NCBI GenBank assembly: GCA_036272915.1
Contig: DATAXV010000177.1
Location: 1 to 38,103, forward strand
Direction of reading: 5' to 3'
Origin: DATAXV01 sp036272915
GTDB taxonomy: Bacteria > Chloroflexota > Dormibacteria > Dormibacterales > Dormibacteraceae
Length of the DNA stretch: 38,103 nucleotides
In this document: piece by piece, positions 10,187 through 17,585 of the stretch
How positions within the stretch are numbered: the stretch's first letter is position 1
Layout of the letters: every line of letters begins with the position of its first letter
Program-made: the position numbers and the translations under genes
The notes under the pieces: generated by a model
Told to the model about the DNA's origin: nothing
The model's database searches: none
The model's input: only the letters and a program-made list of their open reading frames with translations

Positions 10187-10942
10187 ATGGAACTGACCGA
10201 AGCGCAGCGGCAGGAACTGGCGGTGAACGGGTTCGTTCGCATCCCGGGGGTCATCCCCAGGGAGAAGGTGGACGCCGCACTCCGCGCGATCAACGGCTCG
10301 ATCGGGGAGCGGGGGATACCGCCGGAGGATCTGCCCGTCCTGCGCAGCCGCTCGTACTGCCCAGAGCTCGGGGGTGAGGCGGTGATCACCGGCCTCTTCG
10401 AGCAGACCCCGTTCCGCGGCCTGGCCGAGTCCGCCATCGGCGTGGGCAAGGTCGCTCCGGTGGGGGGCGGGCAGATCGCGCTCCGCTTCCCGGCGTCCGG
10501 GCCCGCCCGCGAGCCCCACGCCCACATCGACGGGATGTACACGCCGACCAACGGCGTGCCCAAGGGCACGATCGGCAACTTCACCGCCCTCGCCGGGGTG
10601 GTCCTGAGCGATGTCGACGAGGCGTTCTGGGGGAACCTCACGGTCTGGCCCGGATCGCACCTGCTCCACGCCGCGTGGTTCAAGGAGCGCGGCCCCCAGT
10701 CACTGCTCGAGGGCATGCCCCAGGTGGAGCTGCCGGCACCGGTCCAGCTGACCGGCCGCGCCGGCGACGTCGTGCTCGCCCACTACCTGCTCGCCCACGG
10801 CGTGGCCGGCAACAGCGGCCCGCACATCAGGTACGGGATCTACTTCCGGCTCAACCACGTCGACCACGAGCGCACCAAGTGGGAGAGCATGGTCGACCCC
10901 TGGCTGGAGTGGGAGGGGATGGCGGCCCACCGCTCCGCCTGA
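10187..10942 (+). CDS. phytanoyl-CoA dioxygenase (PhyH)-family protein
   Basis: A 251-residue protein of the Fe(II)/2-oxoglutarate-dependent PhyH superfamily. The N-terminus has the family pattern LTEAQRQELAVNGFVRIPGV. The iron site is PHAHIDGMY (H-x-D) near residue 110 and a distal His in HYLLAHGVAGNSGPHIRYGI near residue 205, followed by the Arg that binds 2-oxoglutarate. The double-stranded beta-helix between them includes VVLSDVDEAFWGNLTVWPGS, typical of the family. The ATG at 10187 has GAGGAGG 4-6 nt upstream. Members oxidise very different small molecules, so the substrate cannot be named. No biosynthetic partner genes adjoin. It is followed by a strong hairpin shared with the convergent transporter gene. 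Confidence 0.88.
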   Translation: MELTEAQRQELAVNGFVRIPGVIPREKVDAALRAINGSIGERGIPPEDLPVLRSRSYCPELGGEAVITGLFEQTPFRGLAESAIGVGKVAPVGGGQIALRFPASGPAREPHAHIDGMYTPTNGVPKGTIGNFTALAGVVLSDVDEAFWGNLTVWPGSHLLHAAWFKERGPQSLLEGMPQVELPAPVQLTGRAGDVVLAHYLLAHGVAGNSGPHIRYGIYFRLNHVDHERTKWESMVDPWLEWEGMAAHRSA

Positions 10943-10943
10943 C

Positions 10944-10990
10944 GATCGGGCCGGGTGGCGGTGGCACACCGCCGCCACCCGCCGCCGATC
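10944..10990. terminator. bidirectional hairpin between convergent genes
   Basis: GATCGG (10944-10949) pairs with CCGATC (10985-10990), and inside it GGGTGGCGG pairs with CCGCCACCC, separated by a short loop. The inverted repeat fills the space between the dioxygenase stop (10942) and the Nramp stop (10989) and touches the latter. There is no T-tract on either side, so it may act as a transcription barrier or 3'-end stabiliser, not a classic intrinsic terminator. Confidence 0.6.
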
Positions 10991-12644
10991 AGGCATGGCC
11001 GCTGCCCTGCAGCGCCAGCTGCGCGACCTTGACCGCGACCATGGCCATGGCCAGCACCAGGTAGATGCGGAGGACGAGCATCCCCGTCTTCCGGGTCGGC
11101 GACCAGACCGGCCGGGCCAGCTCGGAGAGGGGCGGCATCTGCCAGGTCAGACGGTCGATCTCCTCGACCTCGGAGATGACCCGTCCCCGCCGGAGGCGGA
11201 GAACCAGCTGCTGGACGCCGACCACCGCCAGCACGACCACCAGCGCCCCGCCCATGGCGCCGACCATCACCGGGACGTCGACGTCGGGGAAGACGGTCTG
11301 GACGCAGAGGATGGCGGAGAGCATGACCAGGACCCCGACGATGACGCCGCCGACCAGGTTGAGCCAGGGCTTGTTGGCCCAGGGCCCGAGGACGGGCCGG
11401 TCGTTGCAGAGCAGGAGCAGGAAGACGGTGGCGCTGGGCAGCAGGATCCCGGCCAGCGCCTGGACGCCGAGCGTGACCAGTCCCAGCGGCGCGTCGGGGA
11501 TCAGCACCACCACGCCGGCGCCGGCGACCATGGCCGCGAAGATCGCGTAGAAGGTCCTGGCCTCGCCGAAGCCGCGGTGCAGCGAGTGGTTGGTCTTGAA
11601 GACGTCGCCGAACGCGTAGCTGGTGGCCAGGGTCACCGCCCCGGCGCCGATCAAAGAGGCGTTGAGCAGGAAGACGGCGAAGATGTCGCCGGCGATCGGG
11701 CCCAGGCGGTGGGCGAGGGTGACCGCAGTCTGCCCGGCGTCCTGGAACTGGCCCGCCGCGCTCGAGCCGTGGACGGCGAAGGCGACCGCCACCATCACCG
11801 CGGCGGCGCCGGCGACGACGACGACGGAGCCGATCATGGTGTCGATTCGCTCGTAGGCCAGCCAGCGCGGGGTGATCCGCTTGTCGATCACGTTGGACTG
11901 CTGGAAGAACAGCTGCCAGGGGGCGACGGTGGTGCCGACGAGGCCGACGATCAGGAGCATCAGGGTGCTGTTGAGGCCGCCCGGGAACTGGGGGATGACG
12001 CCGTGCGCGACCGGCGCCAGGTGGGGGTGGCTGAGCACGACCAGGGGCACGGCGAGCAGGTTCATGGCGATGAAGACGCACATGCACCGCTCCCAGCGCC
12101 GGAAGCTGCCGGTGACGGTCATGGCGACAAGGCCGACGGCGACCAGGGGCACCACCACCCACGCGGAGATGCCGAAGTAGGCGGCGACCTGGCGGACGCC
12201 GATGAACTCGGTGACGATGGTGAGGAAGTTGAGGACGAAGAGGTCTCCGACCGAGAAGGCGCCCCAGAAGCGGCCGAACCGCTCGAAGATCAGGCGGGCG
12301 TGGCCGACGCCGGTGACGGCGCCGAGGCGGGCGACCATCTCCTGGTTGACGACCAGCACCGGGATCAGCAGGAGCAGCGTCCAGATCAGCCCGGTGCCGT
12401 AGTTCTGTCCGGCCTGGGCATAGGTGGAGACGCCGCCGGCGTCGTTGTCGCCGACCATGACGATCAGGCCGGGGCCGAGCACGGCGAGGAGGGTGAGAAG
12501 CCGGCGGGTCCAGTCGCGGGGATGGGGGGTGTCCTGGCGAAGGGTTCCGAAGGCGCCGACGATGTCGCCCACGTGGGCCTCGTCGAGGTGTGCGGTGTGA
12601 ACTGCCCGGATGGGATCCTTGCGCAGGATCTCGTTGATGCTCAT
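10989..12644 (-). CDS. Nramp-related metal transporter, predicted magnesium importer (NRMT-like)
   Basis: A 551-residue polytopic protein of the Nramp (SLC11/MntH) fold with 11-12 hydrophobic helices. It aligns with MntH in helix 1 (GPGLIVMVGDNDAGGVSTYAQAG) and helix 6 (GTTVAPWQLFFQQS), but the metal-site residues differ. DPGN becomes DAGG (Asp68 kept, Pro to Ala, Asn to Gly). MPH becomes APW, so the methionine that selects transition metals is Ala241 and the helix-6 His is Trp. It is longer than MntH (~410-440 aa), with a ~46-residue N-terminal extension and an extra C-terminal cytoplasmic segment plus helix. AGGAGAGG lies 5 nt before the ATG. An M-box magnesium riboswitch lies upstream (12880-13043). 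Residue changes and riboswitch together suggest Mg2+ uptake, as known for Nramp-related magnesium transporters; the ion is inferred. Confidence 0.9.
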   Translation of the reverse strand: MSINEILRKDPIRAVHTAHLDEAHVGDIVGAFGTLRQDTPHPRDWTRRLLTLLAVLGPGLIVMVGDNDAGGVSTYAQAGQNYGTGLIWTLLLLIPVLVVNQEMVARLGAVTGVGHARLIFERFGRFWGAFSVGDLFVLNFLTIVTEFIGVRQVAAYFGISAWVVVPLVAVGLVAMTVTGSFRRWERCMCVFIAMNLLAVPLVVLSHPHLAPVAHGVIPQFPGGLNSTLMLLIVGLVGTTVAPWQLFFQQSNVIDKRITPRWLAYERIDTMIGSVVVVAGAAAVMVAVAFAVHGSSAAGQFQDAGQTAVTLAHRLGPIAGDIFAVFLLNASLIGAGAVTLATSYAFGDVFKTNHSLHRGFGEARTFYAIFAAMVAGAGVVVLIPDAPLGLVTLGVQALAGILLPSATVFLLLLCNDRPVLGPWANKPWLNLVGGVIVGVLVMLSAILCVQTVFPDVDVPVMVGAMGGALVVVLAVVGVQQLVLRLRRGRVISEVEEIDRLTWQMPPLSELARPVWSPTRKTGMLVLRIYLVLAMAMVAVKVAQLALQGSGHA

Positions 12645-12736
12645 GGCTGCCTCTCCTGGGTCGCTGAGATGCCGGTCGGGTCGCGCGCATCGCGGCCCTG
12701 CGTCAGCGGCCAGGCGAGGACGGTCTCAGTCCGGGA

Positions 12737-12802
12737 TCAACCTCTCCATGGGCGCGCAGGGGCCGCGCTGGCTTGGTCTGCGTTTCCTCGCGCAGGTTCC
12801 AC
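12737..12802 (-). CDS. possible leader ORF between M-box and transporter
   Basis: On the transporter mRNA a strong AAAGGAGG (plus 12807-12814) is followed after 4 nt by a GTG that opens a 21-codon frame, ending TGA at 12737-12739, with three prolines (VEPARGNADQ, then APARPWRG). A second frame from an ATG at 12828 (41 codons to 12703) overlaps it and encodes a Pro-rich tail. Short ORFs in Mg2+-transporter leaders, such as Salmonella mgtL, can couple translation to transcription termination. Either frame could play such a part, or the purine-rich site may be incidental. Spacing is short and there is no comparative evidence. Confidence 0.25.
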   Translation of the reverse strand: MEPARGNADQASAAPARPWRG

Positions 12803-12879
12803 GTGGCCTCCTTTACAAATGCCGACATGGTCGATCCGCGGGGACGAGGGAGATCACCGCCGTATATGGCCGTGAAGTT

Positions 12880-13043
12880 CGCACCCCCGTCGATAGAGCT
12901 TTGGCACCGCACGGCGTAGGCCTCTCGGTCCAGCCACTTGGGGCAACTCCTTGTTCCGAAGCTGCCTGTCCTGATCCGGAGCGTCTCTCGACGGGTGGGA
13001 TCAGTGGCTTCTGTCCGTGCGGCCGCCTCACCTAACGGATGCG
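12880..13043 (-). ncRNA. M-box (ykoK leader) magnesium riboswitch
   Basis: The minus strand begins with GTTAGGTGAGG (plus 13026-13036) and ends with GGTGCCAAAGCTCTATCGAC, matching the two most conserved blocks of the M-box (GUUAGGUGAGGC ... CAGUGCUAAAGCUCUACGA). Helices are restored with different bases from the Bacillus element. P1 is CGCATCC/GGGTGCG (plus 13037-13043 and 12880-12886). P2 is CCGCACGG/CCGTGCGG (13015-13022 and 12907-12914). P3 is AGCCACT/AGTGGCT (13003-13009 and 12932-12938), followed by GGACC...CCTACGCC as in the consensus. M-boxes bind Mg2+ and repress Mg2+-importer genes. The gene downstream is the Nramp-related transporter, with a 235-nt expression platform between. Confidence 0.95.
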
Positions 13044-13059
13044 ACCGTTTCGAATTTCA

Positions 13060-13065
13060 ATTATA
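13060..13065 (-). promoter_or_regulatory. -10 element of the M-box transcript
   Basis: A consensus TATAAT on the minus strand, in an AT-rich island (13045-13066) in otherwise GC-rich DNA. A start about 7 nt downstream would begin the RNA just before the P1 stem of the M-box. No good -35 is visible at 17 nt. Confidence 0.6.
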
Positions 13066-13087
13066 GAGAGCCGGGCCGGTTTGTGCG

Positions 13088-14374
13088 TCAGCGCACGGGC
13101 TGCTGGAGGATCGGGTAGCCGGGCTGCCCGTCCCGCAGCCAGCGGGCGAACGCGGCCTCGGTGCCGACGTCGTGGCCCGCCGCCAGGGAGAGCATGTAGC
13201 GGTGGTGGAGGAGGTCGCAGTAGGCCTGGATCGGATCGCGTCCGGGCGGCAGCCGGCGCGCCAGGCGGCGGAGCCAGGGCTCGAACTGCTCCACCCGCCA
13301 GCGCACCGCCAGCAGCTCCTTGCCGGTCGAGCTGGCCGCCGAGGAGTGGAGCATCTGGTAATAGCGCAGGTCGGAGAGGATCTGCCGCGCCTGGTTCTCG
13401 GAGGCGTTGATCCCGGTCAGCTCGCGCAGCCGGTTGGCGTGGTAGTTGCGGTCGGTGACCTTCAGCCGCAGCTTGATGTCGCCATTGCGATCGGCGCCGT
13501 CGAGGTGAGGAACGAGGGTGATCTCCTCGACCTCGAAGCCGAGGTCGTTGAGGCGGCGGATCCGCTCGGTGATGCGGTACTGCGCGGAGTCGGCGGGCAG
13601 CCGCTGCTCGGCGGCCAGCTCGGCCCAGAGCGAGTCGTAGCGGCGGATGATGTCCTCGCCCAGGCCCATGTCCGCCTCGTCGACCTCCAGGCCCTTGGAG
13701 GCGGCGATGTCCATCATCTCCGCGGCGACGTTCTCGGACATGATGTCGAGGTCGTAGCCGCGCTGGCCGTCGGAGAGGCTGGGATGCAGCTCGGCGGTCT
13801 CGGCGTCGACCATGATCGGCTCGATGGCGCCGGCGTCGAAGCGGTAGAGGATGTTACTGAGCGAGCAGTCGCCCCAGAAGCACCCGAGCAGGTGCAGCTC
13901 GACGAGAAGGAAGGCGAAGGCGTCGAGCAGCTGGCCCCGGCGCGGACCGAAGCCGACCTGGTCCTGGTCCTCGCCGATCTCCGCGGTCCGCTCCCCGGAC
14001 AGGAGCTCGCGATGGGAGAAGGAGTAGTCCGCGTAGCGCGTGATCAGGACCGCCGCCGTCTCGGCGGCGGGATCGCCGCGCCGGGTCACCAGCCCCACCG
14101 CCCGCACCGAGGACGCGCCCAGCTCCTCCAGCCGGCGGAGCGCGTCGTAGTCGCGCTGGGCCGGGCGCTGGGGCAGCTCCTTGAGGGCGAAGATGACGCC
14201 GCTGATCTGGACGAAGCGGACCTCGTGGCGTGATATGCCGCGGGGCAGCTCGACCAGACGGCGGTCGGACCACTGACCGATGGGCTTGGCCCAGTCGAGT
14301 CCGATCAGTCCCGGCCACTCCGCGCGGAGGACGAGGGTGTAGGGCTCCTGTACGGCCGGGTCAGGCATCTTCAT
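13088..14374 (-). CDS. DUF4032 protein with lipopolysaccharide-kinase-like domain
   Basis: A 428-residue soluble protein. Residues ~30-215 resemble the Kdo/WaaP kinase-like fold: VRFVQISGVIFALKELP with the putative ATP lysine, the catalytic-loop-like ELHLLGCFWGDCSLSNILYR (H-x-x-G-x-x-W-G-D-x-x-x-x-N), and IMVDAETAEL in place of DFG. The C-terminal half (~230-420) is the DUF4032 region with LTGINASENQARQILSDLRY and WLRRLARRLPPGRDPIQAYC. This architecture occurs in Actinobacteria and Chloroflexi-related genomes; its substrate is not known to me. The first ATG (14374) lacks a clear ribosome site and Met3 is possible. It is divergent from the next gene with a 40-bp gap; the M-box promoter begins just beyond its stop. 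Confidence 0.85.
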   Translation of the reverse strand: MKMPDPAVQEPYTLVLRAEWPGLIGLDWAKPIGQWSDRRLVELPRGISRHEVRFVQISGVIFALKELPQRPAQRDYDALRRLEELGASSVRAVGLVTRRGDPAAETAAVLITRYADYSFSHRELLSGERTAEIGEDQDQVGFGPRRGQLLDAFAFLLVELHLLGCFWGDCSLSNILYRFDAGAIEPIMVDAETAELHPSLSDGQRGYDLDIMSENVAAEMMDIAASKGLEVDEADMGLGEDIIRRYDSLWAELAAEQRLPADSAQYRITERIRRLNDLGFEVEEITLVPHLDGADRNGDIKLRLKVTDRNYHANRLRELTGINASENQARQILSDLRYYQMLHSSAASSTGKELLAVRWRVEQFEPWLRRLARRLPPGRDPIQAYCDLLHHRYMLSLAAGHDVGTEAAFARWLRDGQPGYPILQQPVR

Positions 14375-14398
14375 CCGTGAAACGTGCTGTTCGCAGTG

Positions 14399-14404
14399 TA
14401 CGTT
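14399..14404 (+). promoter_or_regulatory. -10-like TACGTT box upstream of the secreted-domain gene
   Basis: TACGTT lies 10 nt before the ATG at 14415, which would give an almost leaderless mRNA. The complementary strand reads TACACT a few bases away and could serve the divergent DUF4032 gene about 20 nt from its start. Confidence 0.4.
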
Positions 14405-14414
14405 TGGGGCGCCG

Positions 14415-15026
14415 ATGGCATACGGGTGGAGACGAATACTGACACGCCTGCAGACTCGGGTCGAGTCGGCCGAGCAGTACCTCGGTGCCCAGGAGGGCGC
14501 GACCCGAGGCGATTTCCTGGCCGCTCAGTCGGCTCCGACCCGCCTCTCGCTGCCCCGCCGCGGCGTCGTCGCCGGCCTGGTCCTGATCATCATCGTGGTC
14601 ATCTCGATCGCGGCGGTGTCGCTCTGGCAGAGCCGTCCGACCGAACCCGCCCCCCGCCTCTCGGCGAACCGCATGACCGACTTCGCGATGGCGGAGCGGC
14701 TGAGCTGCCAGCCGCCCCAGGTGAACCCGGTCGCCCAGCACTGGTACTGCGCCAGCGGTTCTCGCCACCTCGCCCTGGACTGGTACGTGCCGGCGTCGGG
14801 CCGCGTCGTCACCATCGACGCCTACGCCGGGCCGGGAATCGATCAGGGCGGGGCCTCGGCCTACTTCAACCGCGTGCTGGCCCTGACCGAGCCCTCCGAC
14901 CAGCTCGGCAACGCGGAGCTCTGGACGCGGGCCAACCTCGAGAACGGGCAGGGGACGGAGGGCCCGGACTCGCTGACGACGAGCGTCTCGGGCGCCCGCT
15001 ACACGCTCTCCATACAGCTCGATTGA
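14415..15026 (+). CDS. single-pass membrane protein with C-x13-C extracytoplasmic domain
   Basis: A 203-residue protein of no family known to me. Residues ~1-48 are cytoplasmic and basic. A strong membrane helix follows (GVVAGLVLIIIVVISIAAVSLW), and ~130 residues should lie outside. That domain starts ANRMTDFAMAERLSC and has two cysteines spaced C-x13-C, the second in HWYC, followed by LALDWYVPASGRVVTIDAYAG. The spacing suggests a disulfide. A second protein in this window (22535-23266) has one membrane helix and the same C-x13-C with WWYC, so the two seem to share a domain. The start is the ATG at 14415, 10 nt after a TACGTT box; no Shine-Dalgarno is obvious. It is followed 27 bp later by the ferredoxin gene. 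Confidence 0.75.
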   Translation: MAYGWRRILTRLQTRVESAEQYLGAQEGATRGDFLAAQSAPTRLSLPRRGVVAGLVLIIIVVISIAAVSLWQSRPTEPAPRLSANRMTDFAMAERLSCQPPQVNPVAQHWYCASGSRHLALDWYVPASGRVVTIDAYAGPGIDQGGASAYFNRVLALTEPSDQLGNAELWTRANLENGQGTEGPDSLTTSVSGARYTLSIQLD

Positions 15027-15038
15027 CGGGCGGCGGCA

Positions 15039-15044
15039 TACACT
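15039..15044 (+). promoter_or_regulatory. -10-like TACACT box upstream of the ferredoxin gene
   Basis: TACACT lies 9 nt before the ATG at 15054, giving an almost leaderless start. It supports this ATG over the GTG at 15048, which is only 3 nt from the box. Confidence 0.4.
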
Positions 15045-15053
15045 GGCGTGCAG

Positions 15054-15341
15054 ATGGAGAAGCTGACCGACAAGCTGTTCACGAACCGCTACGTCGAGGA
15101 CACGGGGCATCCCCACATCGAGATCGCGAACCAGGACGTGTGCCGGGACAAGTGCTCCGGCAAGTACTGCACCTACTTCTGCCCGGCCGCCGTCTACGAG
15201 TGGGACGAGGACAAGGGGGAGACGATCGTGAGCTTCGGGAACTGCGTCGAGTGCGGTGCCTGCGCGATCGGGTGCCCCTACGACAACATCCTCTGCCAGA
15301 CCCCGCGGGGCGGCTTCGGCGTCCAGTTCCGCCACGGCTGA
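15054..15341 (+). CDS. FixX-like ferredoxin
   Basis: A 95-residue soluble iron-sulfur protein. The first cysteine group is VCRDKCSGKYCTYFCP and the second is CVECGACAIGCP, a full 4Fe-4S binding motif. The segment between (AAVYEWDEDKGE) and the tail GGFGVQFRHG match FixX, the ferredoxin partner of the FixAB electron-transfer flavoprotein and the FixC quinone oxidoreductase. No fixA, fixB or fixC is in this window; either they lie elsewhere or this FixX serves another reductase. A GTG two codons earlier (15048) is an alternative start. A thioredoxin-reductase gene follows after 88 bp in the same direction; a functional link is only suggested by position. Confidence 0.88.
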   Translation: MEKLTDKLFTNRYVEDTGHPHIEIANQDVCRDKCSGKYCTYFCPAAVYEWDEDKGETIVSFGNCVECGACAIGCPYDNILCQTPRGGFGVQFRHG

Positions 15342-15429
15342 CGGACGCCCCGGGCGGGCCGAACGCGGCATCTCCGGGCCCCTGGGGCGGCCGGGGAATG
15401 TCCGTGCTGACGGTAGAGTTGCTGGTGAA

Positions 15430-16374
15430 GTGAGCGAGAGTTACGACGTCATCATCGTGGGGGGTGGACCGGCCGGACTCGCCGCCGGTCTCTACGCCGC
15501 CAGGATGAATCTGCGTGCCGTGTTGATCGACCAGGGGCCGCTCGGCGGCCAGCTGCTCAACACCGAGCTGATCGAGGACTACCCCGGCTTCGAGTCGATC
15601 CTGGGTGCCGACCTGGCCCAGAAGATGGGCGAGCACGCCCGCAAGTTCGGCCTCAACATCCGTGAGTACGAACCGGTCGAGGCGCTGGAGGTCGGCGAGG
15701 ACGGGACCAAGATGGTCAGGCTGGTCTCCGGCGAGGAGCTGCGGGCTCCGGCCGCGATCCTGGCCGCCGGCGGCCTGCCCCGCCGGCTGGACGTGCCCGG
15801 CGAGAAGGAGTTCGCCGGCCGTGGCGTCTCCTACTGCGCGGTCTGCGACGGCGCCTTCTTCAAGGAGCAGACGCTGGCCGTCATCGGCGGCGGCGACGCG
15901 GCGCTCGAGGAGGGCGACTTCCTCACCCGCTACGCGAGCAAGGTCTACGTGATCCACCGTCGCAAGGAGTTTCGCGGCCAGCCGGTGCTCCAGGACCGGG
16001 CCAGGGCCAACCCCAAGATCGAGTTCATCCTCGACGCCAGGGTCAGGGAGATCGTGGGCGACGGCCAGGTCACGGCGGTCCGCTACGAGCAGGACGGCGA
16101 GGAGAAGGAGCTCAGCGTCGGCGGTGTCTTCATCTTCGTCGGCTTCGAGCCCAACTCCGGCATCGTCGACACCCACGTCGAGCACGACTCCGCCGGCTAC
16201 CTCCTGACCGACGGCACCATGAACACCTCGATCAAGGGCCTGTGGGCGGTCGGAGACGTGCGCGCCCAGCTGACCAAGCAGATCGCGACCGCGGTCGGCG
16301 ACGGGACCACCGCCGCCGTCGCCGTCTCCCAGTACGTCACCGAGCTGGCCGACCGGGACCGCGCCCCGGTCTGA
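15430..16374 (+). CDS. trxB: thioredoxin-disulfide reductase
   Basis: A 314-residue flavoprotein. The FAD site is DVIIVGGGPAGLAAGLYAAR at the N-terminus; the redox pair is Cys136/Cys139 in YCAVCDGAFF. A second nucleotide site GGGDAALEE is followed by the NADPH-specifying HRRKEFR, and the C-terminal FAD motif is GLWAVGDVR. Length and motif order are those of TrxB, which passes electrons from NADPH to thioredoxin. The intact HRRxxFR argues against the ferredoxin-dependent variants that have lost NADPH binding, despite the ferredoxin gene upstream. The start is the GTG at 15430, because the FAD motif begins five residues later; the ribosome site is weak. No thioredoxin gene is adjacent. Its 3' end is 6 bp from the convergent rlmA-like gene. 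Confidence 0.95.
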   Translation: MSESYDVIIVGGGPAGLAAGLYAARMNLRAVLIDQGPLGGQLLNTELIEDYPGFESILGADLAQKMGEHARKFGLNIREYEPVEALEVGEDGTKMVRLVSGEELRAPAAILAAGGLPRRLDVPGEKEFAGRGVSYCAVCDGAFFKEQTLAVIGGGDAALEEGDFLTRYASKVYVIHRRKEFRGQPVLQDRARANPKIEFILDARVREIVGDGQVTAVRYEQDGEEKELSVGGVFIFVGFEPNSGIVDTHVEHDSAGYLLTDGTMNTSIKGLWAVGDVRAQLTKQIATAVGDGTTAAVAVSQYVTELADRDRAPV

Positions 16375-16380
16375 TCCGGC

Positions 16381-17253
16381 TCAGGAGCGGCGGAACACCC
16401 GGGCCACGAAGGCGGCTCGGGTGTCGAGGCCGTCCAGCCGCTCGAGCCGCTGGCGCGCGTCGCCGCGCAGGTGCCAGAGGTAGGGGGTCATCGCCACCAG
16501 CTGGTCCAGCCCTTCCCGGTCGAGGCTCAGGGAGAAGTTCACCCGATCCTCGGCCAGGGCGGTGAAGCCCTCCCCCGGCGTCAGCTTGGCGTCGACCTGA
16601 TGGGGCAGGACCTTCCAGTAGACCTGGCGCCGGAGCTCGAGCAGATGCTTCTCGTCGGGGACCACCACCAGCAGGTGCCCGCCCGGGGCGAGGACCCGCC
16701 GGAACTCGCCGAAGTGCCGCGGCGAGAGCACCGAGACCAGCAGGTCGATCGACTCCGAGAGGACCGGCAGGTGGTGGATGCTGGCCACGGCGAGAGTGGC
16801 GGAGGTGTCGGAGCGAGCGGCGCTGCGCACCGCCCAGCGGGAGATGTCCACGCCCCATCTGATGGTGCGCTCCGCACCCAGCCGCGAGCCCATTTCGCGA
16901 AGCAGGTAGCCCTCCCCGCAGCCGGCGTCGAGCACCCGGCCGGGCCGGCTCGCGGGCACGTAGGCGCCGGCCAGCACGGCCACCAGCTCCGCCAGCGCCG
17001 CGTAGTGCCCGGCCGCCATGAAGTCGCGGCGGCGCTCGACCATGAGACGGTTGTCGCCGGGGTCGGGGCTGGCCTTCTGCGTGGAGAGGAGCAGATTGAC
17101 GTAGCCCTCACGGGCGATGTCGAAGCTGTGCGCTGACGGGCAGATGTAGCGCCCGCCGTCGCGCCCCAGCGGGAGGCCGCAGACGGGGCAGATCAGCACC
17201 CCGTCGTCGACCGTGGCCGAGGCCGCGGCCGGTCGGCCGCCCTCCTCGCTCAT
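16381..17253 (-). CDS. RlmA-like 23S rRNA (guanine-N1)-methyltransferase
   Basis: A 290-residue SAM-dependent methyltransferase. The N-terminal zinc ribbon CPVCGLPL...YICPSAHSFD is followed by AREGYVNLLLSTQKASPDPGDN, the signature of RlmA(I)/RlmA(II) enzymes that methylate G745 or G748 of 23S rRNA. The SAM site is VLDAGCGEGYLLREM near residue 110, followed by VDISRWAVRSAARS and the motif-IV-like LLVSVLSPRHFGEFRRVLAPGG. In some organisms these enzymes affect macrolide/tylosin sensitivity. The start overlaps the DUF971 stop by 4 bp (ATGA), so it is the third gene of a coupled operon with mrp and DUF971. Which guanine is methylated cannot be told. Confidence 0.88.
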   Translation of the reverse strand: MSEEGGRPAAASATVDDGVLICPVCGLPLGRDGGRYICPSAHSFDIAREGYVNLLLSTQKASPDPGDNRLMVERRRDFMAAGHYAALAELVAVLAGAYVPASRPGRVLDAGCGEGYLLREMGSRLGAERTIRWGVDISRWAVRSAARSDTSATLAVASIHHLPVLSESIDLLVSVLSPRHFGEFRRVLAPGGHLLVVVPDEKHLLELRRQVYWKVLPHQVDAKLTPGEGFTALAEDRVNFSLSLDREGLDQLVAMTPYLWHLRGDARQRLERLDGLDTRAAFVARVFRRS

Positions 17254-17585
17254 CCCGGTGACGGGGCGTCGGCCAGGCGTCGGAGATGGGAGAAGGTGTA
17301 GAGGCCGGTCCCGTGCCCGCTGCGGAACGTGATCTGCAGCGCGTACTGACCGATCAGGCCGACCTGGTCCAGCGTCTCCTCATCCTCGGAGAGCTCGTCC
17401 TTCTGGTCGAGCCTGCCCGGAGAGCCGAGCTCGCCCCGGCACTCCGCGCAGGGGCACGCCCAGCGCAGGCTCCTGCCGTCGTACCTGCTCCTGGCCCCGT
17501 CCTCCCAGCTGATCTCGAGCGCGTTGTCCGCGCGGATCAGATCGATCGCGGTGGGGAAGGGGGTCTCCGCTCCCTGGGCGCTCAC
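17250..17585 (-). CDS. DUF971 protein (GBBH-like N-terminal domain)
   Basis: A 111-residue protein. It shows the DUF971 features AIDLIRADNALEISWEDGAR, then LRWACPCAECRGE with three cysteines, LDQVGLIGQYALQITFRSGH, and the Y-x-F-x-x-L ending (GLYTFSHLRRL). The fold is that of the N-terminal domain of gamma-butyrobetaine hydroxylase, and DUF971 is often encoded beside, or fused to, Mrp/ApbC-type Fe-S carriers, as here. Its start overlaps the mrp stop by 4 bp and its stop overlaps the rlmA-like start by 4 bp. A role in Fe-S cluster handling is plausible by association but unproven. The Cys cluster could bind metal. Confidence 0.88.
   Translation of the reverse strand: MSAQGAETPFPTAIDLIRADNALEISWEDGARSRYDGRSLRWACPCAECRGELGSPGRLDQKDELSEDEETLDQVGLIGQYALQITFRSGHGTGLYTFSHLRRLADAPSPG

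Noticed and set aside
9578..10669. 363-aa minus-strand frame across the TPP riboswitch and opposite the dioxygenase-like gene
   Set aside because: Part of it looks protein-like, but it is antisense to a recognised gene and covers a clear riboswitch; no domain recognised.
10995..12875. 626-aa plus-strand frame opposite the Nramp gene and its leader
   Set aside because: A shadow frame made of Asp/Gly/His/Gln repeats; it runs across the M-box region and has no domain or ribosome site.
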